From Conidiobolus incongruus B7586 (taxonomy: Eukaryota > Entomophthoromycota > Entomophthoromycetes > Entomophthorales > Conidiobolaceae), in assembly GCA_000697335.1 (NCBI GenBank), contig JNEM01015420.1, positions 1 through 16,918 on the forward strand: a DNA stretch of 16,918 bases. The letters are read 5' to 3'. Position numbers and translations under genes: made by a program. The notes below the pieces were generated by a model. That model made no database searches and was not told the DNA's origin. It saw only the letters and a program-made list of their open reading frames with translations. Position 1 is the stretch's first letter; the number at the start of each line of letters is the position of its first letter. Below are positions 1-8,588 of this stretch, piece by piece.

Positions 1-1468
1 TTTTAAAGTAATTATAATTATATAGGTTATAATTTAAAGAATTTATTAGATATGATAGTTTTTTCTAGTTATTTTTAATTAGAAATTCTTTTAAAATTTA
101 AATTTATAGAATTTATAATTATTATATTAATTATTAAATATATTTAAATAATATTAAAAATATTCAATAAGAATAATTATATTTAAAAAATAATATCAAG
201 TTTATCATTAATTTATATATTTTCAAAAATTAAATAAAAGTATCATATATTATTATAATTTATTATAATAATTGATATTCACTTATTAATAATATATTGA
301 TTTAAATAAATTTATAAAAAGGGTTAATTTAATCTAATCTAATATTTTGATTTGTATTTTAATAAAAAATTATGCAAAAGGATTTAAAATTCATTAATTA
401 TAATTATTTAATTTAAAAATTTAAGCTTTTAATATTATTTTAATAAGTTGTATTTAATAATAACTACTCAAGCTTTTTTTAAGTTTTAATTGAATTATAA
501 GGTATTTATTTTATATTTTTATTTATCAATTTGAGTTTAAAATTTAATATATATATAAACTTGTAAAGTTAATATTAAAATATTTAAATAATACTTTAAC
601 TAAAATAAAAGAATATTTTTTAATATATTTTTTTATATTATTAATATTTAAAAGTATAATAGTTAAAATTAATTTTTTAAATTTTAATAAGTTTTAAATA
701 ATTTCTCTCTTAATTTTATTATAATTTACTTAATAATAAATAGTTAATTTAAATAATGTTTTATTATTAAAAATTACTTGTAAATTTTAAATAATTTTAG
801 ATGGTTTATAGTTAAATTTTATTAATACTAAAATAAAAAACCTAGGTGATAATTATTTAGTTTAAGCATAATTAAATTAAATAAATAATTTTAAAAAGTT
901 AATTTTTTAACCAAAAAAATTATGATATATATATATTATTTTAAAACTATATAATTTCTTATTTATTTTATATATATGTTTATTTAAAACTAATGATATG
1001 TTTGAAAAATCAAAAAATAAAAAATTACTCATAATTTCCAATTTAATATAATAATAATAGATCTATTAGAAAAATATAATCAACTAAATTTTAAGAGAAC
1101 TATAGTGATATTTACTTGTAATTAAACTGAAAAATTTCATCAATATGATAAAATATTAAAATTGGCATTAATAATAAAAATATATATAGCAATTTATAAA
1201 ACCAAGGATATCATTAATTTTGTAATTCTAAAATATATAATGATATATAACAATTATTTAACTAAATCATAATTCCTAATCCACTAAATTTAATAATTTG
1301 TACAAATTTGAAATTACACTTGAGTTGAGTGATATTGATAGATTTAAAATTAGAAATGTGATATTAATGGCTTAAATATTGATTATAGAATTATTTGATT
1401 ATAAATCATCAGTATTGATAAAATTGATTTAAATTTTAATAGAATTGGTTGAGAAGAAAGAGAAAGAT
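1..1468. other. AT-rich intergenic DNA, no gene seen
   Basis: This stretch is almost entirely A and T, with frequent stops in all six frames and no open stretch whose composition resembles the exons elsewhere in the window. I see no tRNA-like, promoter-like or long repeated structure. The last part is the 3' flank of the minus-strand NDP kinase gene, whose TAA stop lies at 1469-1471, so some of it must be that gene's 3' UTR. Confidence 0.7.
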
Positions 1469-2413
1469 TTAGTTGTCGGAGTGAGTCCAACCCCAGATAG
1501 CAGGAGTCCAGTTAACGATTTCACCGGGCTTACCGAACCAGAGTTTAATTTCCTTGGAGGCGGATTCGTAGGAGTCGGAACCGTGAATGATGTTACGACC
1601 AACAGAAATACATAAGTCACCGCGGATAGAGCCGGGAGCGGCGGCGAGGGGATTGGTGGCACCGATCATGGAGCGTCCTTGTTTGATGACGTCTTTACCT
1701 TCCCAGACCATGGCAACGACGGGAGCTTGTCCATTGGTCATGTAGTCGACCAAACCACCGAAGAAGGGCTTGGATTTGAGGTCAGAGTAGTGTTCTTCGG
1801 CCAACTCCTTACTAGGGACGATCACCTTCATGGCAACCAATTTGTAACCGCGCTTTTCGAAGCGGCTGATGATTTCACCAACTAAACCACGTTGGACACC
1901 ATCGGGCTTGACAGCGATGAAGGTACGTTCGCTGGCAGTTCCTTGAATACCGGCTAAGGGGGCAGATTCGGCCTTAACAGGTTCGTTGACAGCTAGATGG
2001 TTATCATTAGTTTAGATCATATTGAAAATTGGTGGTCAAACCTACCACTGCTCAAAGCCCAGGCACCAGCGAAGGCAACAGAACCAGCAGCTAACCACCA
2101 TTTGTTACCAGCACCAGCTTGGAAACCGGAGTAAGCGGAGCGATTAGAAGCGTATCTAGCTAAATTAATGTTATCAAATTAGATCATTTGCTTAATTAAT
2201 AAAATATCAAATAAACCTACCAATTTGAGCGGTGTTAACCTTAGCGCGAGTGGCTAAAAAAACCAAATTAAGTTAATTCAATATTGTCAATACTTTAAAA
2301 ATTTGATTTGAACAATTATATATATATAACTAATCCATCAATCACATTTCATATATTAACATTATATCATTATGGTAATTACCTCTACGTAAGAAAGTAT
2401 TGGCAAAGTTCAT
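1469..2413 (-). CDS. NDK1: Mitochondrial nucleoside diphosphate kinase, membrane-anchored, four exons
   Basis: The enzyme moves the gamma phosphate from NTP to NDP through a phosphohistidine. Exons, read on the minus strand, are 2413-2383, 2253-2221, 2159-2046 and 1992-1469. The introns (129, 61 and 53 nt) start GTAATT, GTAGGT and GTAGGT and all end TAG; the coding sum is 702 nt (233 residues). Residues 1-35 are rich in Arg and Ala and lack acidic residues, as in a mitochondrial presequence. Residues 42-59 ([18 protein letters not shown]) form one hydrophobic segment. The kinase domain runs from about residue 81 to the end: the VKPDG motif has Lys88, the RSMIGATNP motif follows at about 166-174, and NIIHGSDS carries the phosphorylated His at about 196. 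Its length, about 150 residues, is normal for the family. A positive N-terminus followed by a membrane stretch suggests an inner-membrane anchor with the kinase in the intermembrane space; this topology is inferred. Function is sure; the start and small exons rest on frame and splice-site fit. Confidence 0.93.
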
Positions 2414-2475
2414 TTTTTATTCAAAATTATTTTAAGTTTAATCAAAACTCAATCTAACCAAAAATCTTCAATGCG

Positions 2476-2483
2476 TTTATATA
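2476..2483 (-). promoter_or_regulatory. TATA box of the NDP kinase gene
   Basis: TATATAAA on the minus strand lies about 63 nt upstream of the kinase ATG, inside a short stretch richer in G and C than its surroundings. The spacing suits a TATA-driven promoter with a short 5' UTR. An ATTGG pentamer (an inverted CCAAT box, plus-strand CCAAT at 2525-2529) lies about 45 nt further upstream. In DNA this AT-rich TATA-like strings are common, so the position is the main support. Confidence 0.45.
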
Positions 2484-2648
2484 CTCCAACAATTAACATT
2501 GACTACATTACCACGTAAAATTATCCAATCAATTCCCAGAATCAAAAGTATTGAGTATTGTTAAAATTTCAGTTCTTAATTAATTTCAATGAATTATCAA
2601 TATTTTTATTAAATTTTTAAATTTTGATGTTACAAATTTAAGAAAATA

Positions 2649-5456
2649 TTAATTTTGTGTTGGTGGTACTGGCTCTTGACTGCTGCGATCGTGATCGGCT
2701 TCTACAGCAGATTTGCGATTGGATGAAACGTATCTTGTTCTCAAATTATTGAAGGTAGTTTTGCTGTTTGCTTGAATTGCGTCGGACCAGTTGAATAAGA
2801 AAGATCTGCGATTACTGTTGGACTCGTCAGATATAGTGCTCTTGCCACTGAGATTGGGAATGGTGGCAGCTAGGGGTAGTGGTGGTTGGGAAAGTCTGTG
2901 TTCTGACAAATCTTCAGGTTCCAAGTCATTAATGGGAAGATCAGGAGGAAGTGATTTGTTCCTAGTGTGAGATGTGCTACTACTGTCTTTTGTAGGCTGC
3001 AAACCTGGACTGTTGGAGTTACTATGTCTTCGGGAGAGATGTGCATTTTCAGCACTCGTAGATAGACTGGTTGCTGCAGGTGGTGGCGGTGATAAATCAT
3101 TACTAGACATTGGGAAACCTGGATTATTACTCAATATGAGGGGATCTGTCATGAGTGGATCGTTTGTATTGGAATAATTCGATGTTTCGTGGTTCTCACT
3201 GGGAAGTGGCTTGTGCTCAGCACTTGGAGGGACTGTTAAGATGGGAGCTTCAACATTTGAATCCGACACAGATTCCACAGGCATTTTATCCAAAATAGTA
3301 ACATCATTACTTAAATCTACCTGAATACTGCTATCATGTATGAAAATATTTTGCTGAGATGGATTCATTGTAGTTTTGAATATTGATTCAGTCTTAATAT
3401 TGTACTTTTTAAATAAATTTTGACTTTCAGGGTTGAGATTTTTTTCCTTGACGATTTCATCTTTTTCTTGTTGTTTCAAATCTAATACATTGTTGGTAGA
3501 TGCACTTGCATTAGGTGACATTTTTTGTGAATTATGCTTCTTAAAAGAACTCAGATAACTAGCACCTATCGTCGACAGACGAGAATTGAGGGAGGATGCT
3601 GTACTCGATAACTGCTCCATATTAGATCTACTGAATAAGGATCGCGTTCTGGATATTGTTTCCGAATTGTTCGGTGGTGTAGGGCTTGGCGTACCGCCAG
3701 ACAGCTTGTCAGGATTAGTAGAACTTCTAGTAATTTGAATTTGGTCAGAATTTGGTGATTCTGCCTCAACTGCTTCGGTACCATCTTCTTTCTCCATTGC
3801 AACAACTGTTGAAGGTTTGTGGTGAGTTTTAACAATATTATCTTCATTAAACTTAGCAGTATCTACAGTCAACTTATCGTTAGGATCCTTCAATTCGGAT
3901 TTGCTAAAAGCATCTTTTACATTGGTACTAGAATCTGATGGTTTGGCATCAGTAGTTTCTGGAATAACGGGATTGACTTCAGTAGCTCTTTGGCAATTGA
4001 AAATACCACCAGTACCAAATGAAGGGAAAAAGGGATAGTCCTCCATATTTGGTAATACCATACTCTCATTGAGTAAATCCATGATACGTCTTTGAATAGC
4101 TTGAATAATCACAGAAAACTTGAGATGAGTCTCTTGAACGATTGGCTCGATTTTCAAATCCAAGTTGGGAGTATGGTAGAATCCTACCCAAACACGGTTA
4201 CTTGGTGGAGGTTTGATTTTAACCAACATTTGGCCACTGATACTATTGCAAACAAGAGCAAGAACAAGGTTCACTTTAAGGGGCTTGAGACGAGCTGATA
4301 CTGAGATGGTTGCTTCGGTTTCAATCTCCACTCTAAACCCACCAAAGTAGGACATATCCATCTGACCTGAAAATTCGCCATTATCATTCAATTCGAGCAG
4401 CTTCAAATTAGTGAACTGTGGCAAACTATCGCCAACATGAATGTCCCTCACATGAATAGGACCCAAAAATGTAGGAGTTTTAATTTTAGCAAGTTTACTT
4501 GATATTTTAGTAATTAAAAAATCCTTAACCGTTTGGGTTTTATAAATTCCCAAGAAGATGCGACCCAAAAAGCCATTGAACCACTGAGTCTTCAAATGCG
4601 ATTCTGATTGATTTAAATTGTCCAATAAAATTTCCAGGGCACTACGATCGAATACTAGAGGCTCACCATAATTCCCTTTGGATGTAGCTTTGGAGCCGTT
4701 GAGGAGTGCTACGAACCAGCTCTCTTTGGATACGGGACTGTCTACATAAATAAAATAATCTTTACCAGTAATTAAATTGGCTACTCCATTCACTGTACTG
4801 CTAGAGCTACTGTTGTTGGGTTTGATATTTTCGGTAGCACTCGACGATGTGTTGGAATCGTTGGGATTCACTCGGAAGCGTAAGAGAATAGGATGCTCCT
4901 TGCGAAATAGTTGATGGTCTGCAAGTCCTGCGGGATAGATGCTCACAGTATATTGGCTCAGCAAGATCACACCGCGGCATTCGGTACGCTTAGGACTTTC
5001 GTACAACATAAGTTGATCAGTTTTCAAAACGCAGAAATATTCATCCTTTTGTCTCTTGTTGGCGGGTGGCGGTCCTACCGTCTTCTTCTCCAGCAGCGAC
5101 AGTCCTGAATTTATTAATCCTGTCAAATATGGCTGAGGGGTTTGACCACTTGTATCAGGTGAATTCAAACCATTACTAGCTTGTGAATTATTAGAACTTG
5201 CCGATTTGCTCTTTTCCTGACTTTTAATCCTCAACCAACCCACTTTCGTGATAGGTGTATCCGAACTGTTGGGAGAGGATACTTCCCCCTCTTTAGAATC
5301 CTCGGCTTCCAATTCGGGAGCGTAATCCTTCAGTTTCTTTTGGGGGCTTTTGATATAACTCGTCAAATATAGATAAATACTAAGTAATATGACAGGCGCA
5401 CCGATAACGAAACCGATAAAAAAGCTCAATACGACATATAGTCCATTTACTAACAT
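2649..5456 (-). CDS. NVJ2: Nvj2/TEX2-like PH and SMP domain lipid-transfer protein
   Basis: This intronless gene encodes 935 residues. Residues 5-35 are a strong N-terminal membrane segment. A PH-like domain spans about 71-255: GWLRI opens it, EYFCVLKTDQLMLYES and GVILLSQYTVSIYP give middle strands, and KESWFVALL is the closing helix with its conserved Trp. It is broken by Ser/Asn-rich inserts at about 81-137 and 196-228. The SMP (TULIP-type) lipid-binding domain spans about 288-487: WFNGFLGRIF at its start, LGPIHVRDIHVGDSLPQFTN, then PPPSNRVWVGFYHTPNLDLK and the end PFFPSFG. From about 490 to 935 the chain is low-complexity, Ser/Thr/Pro/Asn-rich and probably disordered. In yeast, Nvj2 is an ER protein at nucleus-vacuole and ER-Golgi contacts and helps non-vesicular ceramide transfer; that role here is inferred. 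The ATG at 5456 is directly followed by the membrane segment, which supports the start. The kinase gene begins 235 nt downstream in the same orientation. Confidence 0.9.
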   Translation of the reverse strand: MLVNGLYVVLSFFIGFVIGAPVILLSIYLYLTSYIKSPQKKLKDYAPELEAEDSKEGEVSSPNSSDTPITKVGWLRIKSQEKSKSASSNNSQASNGLNSPDTSGQTPQPYLTGLINSGLSLLEKKTVGPPPANKRQKDEYFCVLKTDQLMLYESPKRTECRGVILLSQYTVSIYPAGLADHQLFRKEHPILLRFRVNPNDSNTSSSATENIKPNNSSSSSTVNGVANLITGKDYFIYVDSPVSKESWFVALLNGSKATSKGNYGEPLVFDRSALEILLDNLNQSESHLKTQWFNGFLGRIFLGIYKTQTVKDFLITKISSKLAKIKTPTFLGPIHVRDIHVGDSLPQFTNLKLLELNDNGEFSGQMDMSYFGGFRVEIETEATISVSARLKPLKVNLVLALVCNSISGQMLVKIKPPPSNRVWVGFYHTPNLDLKIEPIVQETHLKFSVIIQAIQRRIMDLLNESMVLPNMEDYPFFPSFGTGGIFNCQRATEVNPVIPETTDAKPSDSSTNVKDAFSKSELKDPNDKLTVDTAKFNEDNIVKTHHKPSTVVAMEKEDGTEAVEAESPNSDQIQITRSSTNPDKLSGGTPSPTPPNNSETISRTRSLFSRSNMEQLSSTASSLNSRLSTIGASYLSSFKKHNSQKMSPNASASTNNVLDLKQQEKDEIVKEKNLNPESQNLFKKYNIKTESIFKTTMNPSQQNIFIHDSSIQVDLSNDVTILDKMPVESVSDSNVEAPILTVPPSAEHKPLPSENHETSNYSNTNDPLMTDPLILSNNPGFPMSSNDLSPPPPAATSLSTSAENAHLSRRHSNSNSPGLQPTKDSSSTSHTRNKSLPPDLPINDLEPEDLSEHRLSQPPLPLAATIPNLSGKSTISDESNSNRRSFLFNWSDAIQANSKTTFNNLRTRYVSSNRKSAVEADHDRSSQEPVPPTQN

Positions 5457-6006
5457 TCTTCCAAGTTGAATTTCAACAAATAATTACAAATGGGATAGAC
5501 TCAAGTCCTGACTAAGTTCAATTAACTTTAAATTTATATGCTGGGAATGCTTTACCTCAATTCTAATATTCAACTCAAACTAATTTTTAAAATTAATTTT
5601 GAGGATTTTTTTTCAATATTAGTCAATTTTATTTATCTAAATGAAAATATTATTATTACTCTTGAGTTCACAGTCCCCCATATTTTAATACTAAATACTA
5701 AATACACTTACATAAAATTTGAATAACAAATAAATATAATATTGTAAAATTTTAAGCTATTTTTTTAAACAATTAAAAATTAAAAAAGAAGGGATGAATA
5801 ATGAAAAAGGTTTGAGGAGAGAATTGAATAAATTGTATATCGTTTGATAATTTAAAATTTAATCCAATAAACAATTATCCAATTACTATTACATTTATTT
5901 AATAAATGCTTAGTGAGGGTTATTAAAAAATTCCTTAAATTCTGATATGATATCATGATGTGTGTTTGAATCAAGTATGAACTAATTATTTTTTTTTGTA
6001 AATTAA

Positions 6007-6034
6007 ATATTTTATATTTTATATTTTATATTTT
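6007..6034. repeat. Tandem repeat, four copies of the 7-mer ATATTTT
   Basis: Four perfect head-to-tail copies of ATATTTT (28 bp) followed by a G. This is ordinary microsatellite-scale repetition in AT-rich spacer, probably from replication slippage, and has no visible link to the nearby genes. Confidence 0.85.
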
Positions 6035-7261
6035 GTGATGTCATTTCTAAAAAAATTTATGGATTTTATTACATTTTAGAACTATAAAAATTGTTAATAA
6101 AATATCATATATAAAATTTAACAGTATTAGAGAGTAATAAACTGCGTAAAGTGTTTGAAGAAATTATAATAAATTAACGAAGAGAAAAAAAGAATGAATT
6201 TGATTATAATCGTTAATTTACCATCACATGGAAATTACCGGAAATAAAATTAAATTTCTTTGAAATATTTATTATCCCGTTAATTGATAAACAATTTATA
6301 TACATTCGTTATTAATAAAATATCAACAATTAATCGAATATTCCATGTAATATATGGGTTCTATATTTCAGTCAATTATTTAATAGTATATATACATTTT
6401 ATTTGTGATAGTTTGAGTGTAAATACTTCAAATATATTGATAATATAGAAAATATAAAATGGATATTTTTAGGTTTATATATAATTGAATCGGTGGAAAT
6501 AAGTATTTAAGACAATCATCTATTTTGATGTATTAAATATACTAGATATATATTACGTAATATACCATCGCTGGAACAATTATTTGATATTTGATGTAGT
6601 TTTTGGAAATACCTTAAAGATATGACCAATATAATATTCAATTTCAACAATACTTATACCTCTTGAATTATACAATTATTCCATGGAAATTAATTTTTGT
6701 ATAAACATTATTTATTTAAAGCCAATTTTGGAGTATTAATTAAGCAGGAGTAATACTTAGTGATCCATTGTCTATTATTTATTTTCATGATACTAAAGTT
6801 TTCAAATGGAAGGAATTATTTTGGATACTATTCAAAGTTTAATATTTGATGTAGATCAACAATCTTAAAAATTGCTAAATATATATAAGGTTATCATTAA
6901 AGCCATTTTTGATTTTATAGCTATCCAAAATATTGAAAATTGAACCACATCATCAAATTGTAAATTTGTCACATATTTGATATTTATATATATTGAAAAA
7001 CTATGCAATCAGATTATATATAACAATCAATGTATATTTATAGATATGTTATGATATTCGATTATGATGTTAACTTTAATTAAATTTCAAATGTGAATTT
7101 TAGAGAGTGAATTTGATATGCATTATTAAAATGATCTACAAACAAATAAAGTAATGTTAAGCTGAATATTACTCAAATATTAATTGAATTAGTTATTTTA
7201 CATACTTTATTGTATTATTACACTTATTCTATTTAATATTTTTAATCAAATTTAATAAAAC

Positions 7262-7304
7262 TGTGAATAATTATAATAATTTCATTAATTTCAAATTATT
7301 CACA
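7262..7304. repeat. Perfect 11-bp inverted repeat with 21-nt loop
   Basis: TGTGAATAATT at 7262-7272 is answered by its exact reverse complement at 7294-7304. As RNA it would fold into an 11-bp stem. It lies about 34 nt beyond the TAG that ends the minus-strand open stretch at 7338-7586, so it could sit in the 3' UTR of that putative gene. Three G-C pairs make it less likely to be chance than the many pure-AT inverted repeats in this window. A role in 3'-end formation is only a guess. Confidence 0.5.
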
Positions 7305-7337
7305 ATTATCATCCACACTATAATCAACTTTGCAATT

Positions 7338-7586
7338 CTAATCCCAGAGAAGAGGACTATCAAAATCCTCTAAAATTTCCTTGTCACACTCTTCCAACTG
7401 GCTGTGATCAATCACAATCACATTCAATTCCTGCTTATTGTGACTGAATTTATCTATAAAACTCACCTCAATATACCCTTGATTCGTGGATAATGCCCAT
7501 CCAAAAGTGATTAAAAATATTACTAGTTTGAAGTTGATAATTATTAATAATACTAAATTAGGAAATTGATAATAATTTAAAAGTAT
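7338..7586 (-). CDS. Possible terminal exon of a small secreted or membrane protein
   Basis: The minus strand is open for 82 codons between a TGA at 7589-7587 and the TAG at 7340-7338. The last 55 or so codons have exon-like composition, unlike the spacer. The translation starts with a hydrophobic run (NLVLLIIINFKLVIFLITFG), then ALSTNQGYIEV, then a polar acidic end (HSQLEECDKEILEDFDSP and LLWD). This reads like a signal peptide or membrane anchor followed by a short soluble part. There is no in-frame ATG, so either an upstream exon supplies the start (TTTAG and CTAG acceptors occur inside the hydrophobic stretch) or the gene is broken. Another frame just upstream has ATGATTATGAATAC and runs into a stop after 12 codons. 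I do not recognise a family. An inverted repeat lies just past the stop. Confidence 0.35.
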   Translation of the reverse strand: MLLNYYQFPNLVLLIIINFKLVIFLITFGWALSTNQGYIEVSFIDKFSHNKQELNVIVIDHSQLEECDKEILEDFDSPLLWD

Positions 7587-8588
7587 TCATAATCATAAAT
7601 TATTTTAATTTAAATATAATTGAACTTTGAAGTTTGAGATAAAAATTCAATAGAAAGAATTTATATCATATTGAGATTTAATACAATTTAACTAAAAAAA
7701 TGAAATGGAAAGAGTTAGGAAAAGTTAAATGACATGATTAAGCCAGAGTTTGAAATTGATGCAAAATATTTTTATAATTATCATTTTTAGTAAATCTAAA
7801 ATAATATATTAATTTAATATTATTTAATAATTTTTACTACTCTTTTTTTAAAAAATATTTTTTATTTTCAATATAATATCATATTGTGTACCAAATATAA
7901 TGAATTTATAAAAAGGTTTAATAATATGAATGATAAGTTTAATGATTAACAACGATATTAATTTAATTCAATAATTTAATAGCTACTAATTTAATAGAAT
8001 TTTAAATTATAAAATATTTATTAGTTTTTTTTAATTTTAAAATATTTTATAATTATAATTAATAGATAATAGACATTATATTAAATTATTTATGAAAATG
8101 ATCATCCATGAATAATTCATCTTTTAAAATATATTTAATATAAATTTTTAAATAGGTTAAAAGTTTAATAATTATAAAAGTCTTATTGTGTTTCGATTAT
8201 AATATATTTAATAGTAAATATCACACTAATTGTAAATATTATACACTATTAGTTACTAAAACAATATACTAAAAATAAACTTCATTTGATTGATTCAGTT
8301 GAAGATTTTATTATTATACTATACTTGATTACTGGAAATTTAAAAAATTAGCTAAATTTTTCAAGTGTCTTGTAATTTGTAAATTTATCATATAATTAAT
8401 TCCAAATTATTTCGAATTAATAATAATGATTTTAATTATTATATAAATGAAATAAAGATTTTATTGAGCCATGTACATTATAAATATTGGATTATATATC
8501 AATAAAAAATGCAAATCAAATTCAACTAATAATACAAAATAAAAATCCAATATAACCATTAAGAAAATTTAACAACCAAATAGATAAT
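7587..8588. other. AT-rich intergenic DNA
   Basis: Low-complexity AT-rich spacer. A pyrimidine-rich minus-strand stretch near 7690-7720 ends in TTTTTTTAG and resembles a splice acceptor, but what follows has stops in every frame within about 15 codons, so I do not build an exon on it. The right-hand end holds the 3' flank of the gene that stops at 8589, including an AATAAA on the minus strand at 8465-8460, about 124 nt past the stop, that could serve as its polyadenylation signal. Confidence 0.55.

Larger units (their letters stand above)
5457..7337. other. AT-rich intergenic DNA, no convincing gene
   Basis: This is the 5' flank of the Nvj2-like gene followed by long AT-rich DNA. Short open stretches such as 5538-5726 (plus) have the base composition of the spacer and a Phe/Ile/Leu/Asn-only look, so I do not call them. 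A 7-bp tandem repeat (6007-6034) and a perfect inverted repeat (7262-7304) are listed separately. I see no RNA gene here. Confidence 0.6.

Noticed and set aside
1429-1885. Open frames opposite and overlapping the kinase exon (plus 1679-1885 and minus 1429-1662)
   Set aside because: They are shadows of the kinase coding frame, which is certain from its catalytic motifs.
2870-5108. Several 65-93 codon open frames on both strands within the Nvj2-like gene
   Set aside because: They lie in other frames of a long, well-supported gene and show no domain-like sequence.
5538-5726. 62-codon open frame on the plus strand
   Set aside because: Spacer-like AT composition and an Ile/Leu/Asn/Phe-dominated translation; nothing suggests coding.
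7420-7470. GAG|GTGAGT on the minus strand as a splice donor inside the orphan exon
   Set aside because: The nearest acceptors would give introns of only about 23-35 nt, shorter than any other intron in the window.
7690-7720. Pyrimidine-rich TTTTTTTAG on the minus strand as splice acceptor for an upstream part of the orphan exon
   Set aside because: The sequence after it has stops in every frame within about 15 codons and cannot be joined to the open stretch without further guesses.
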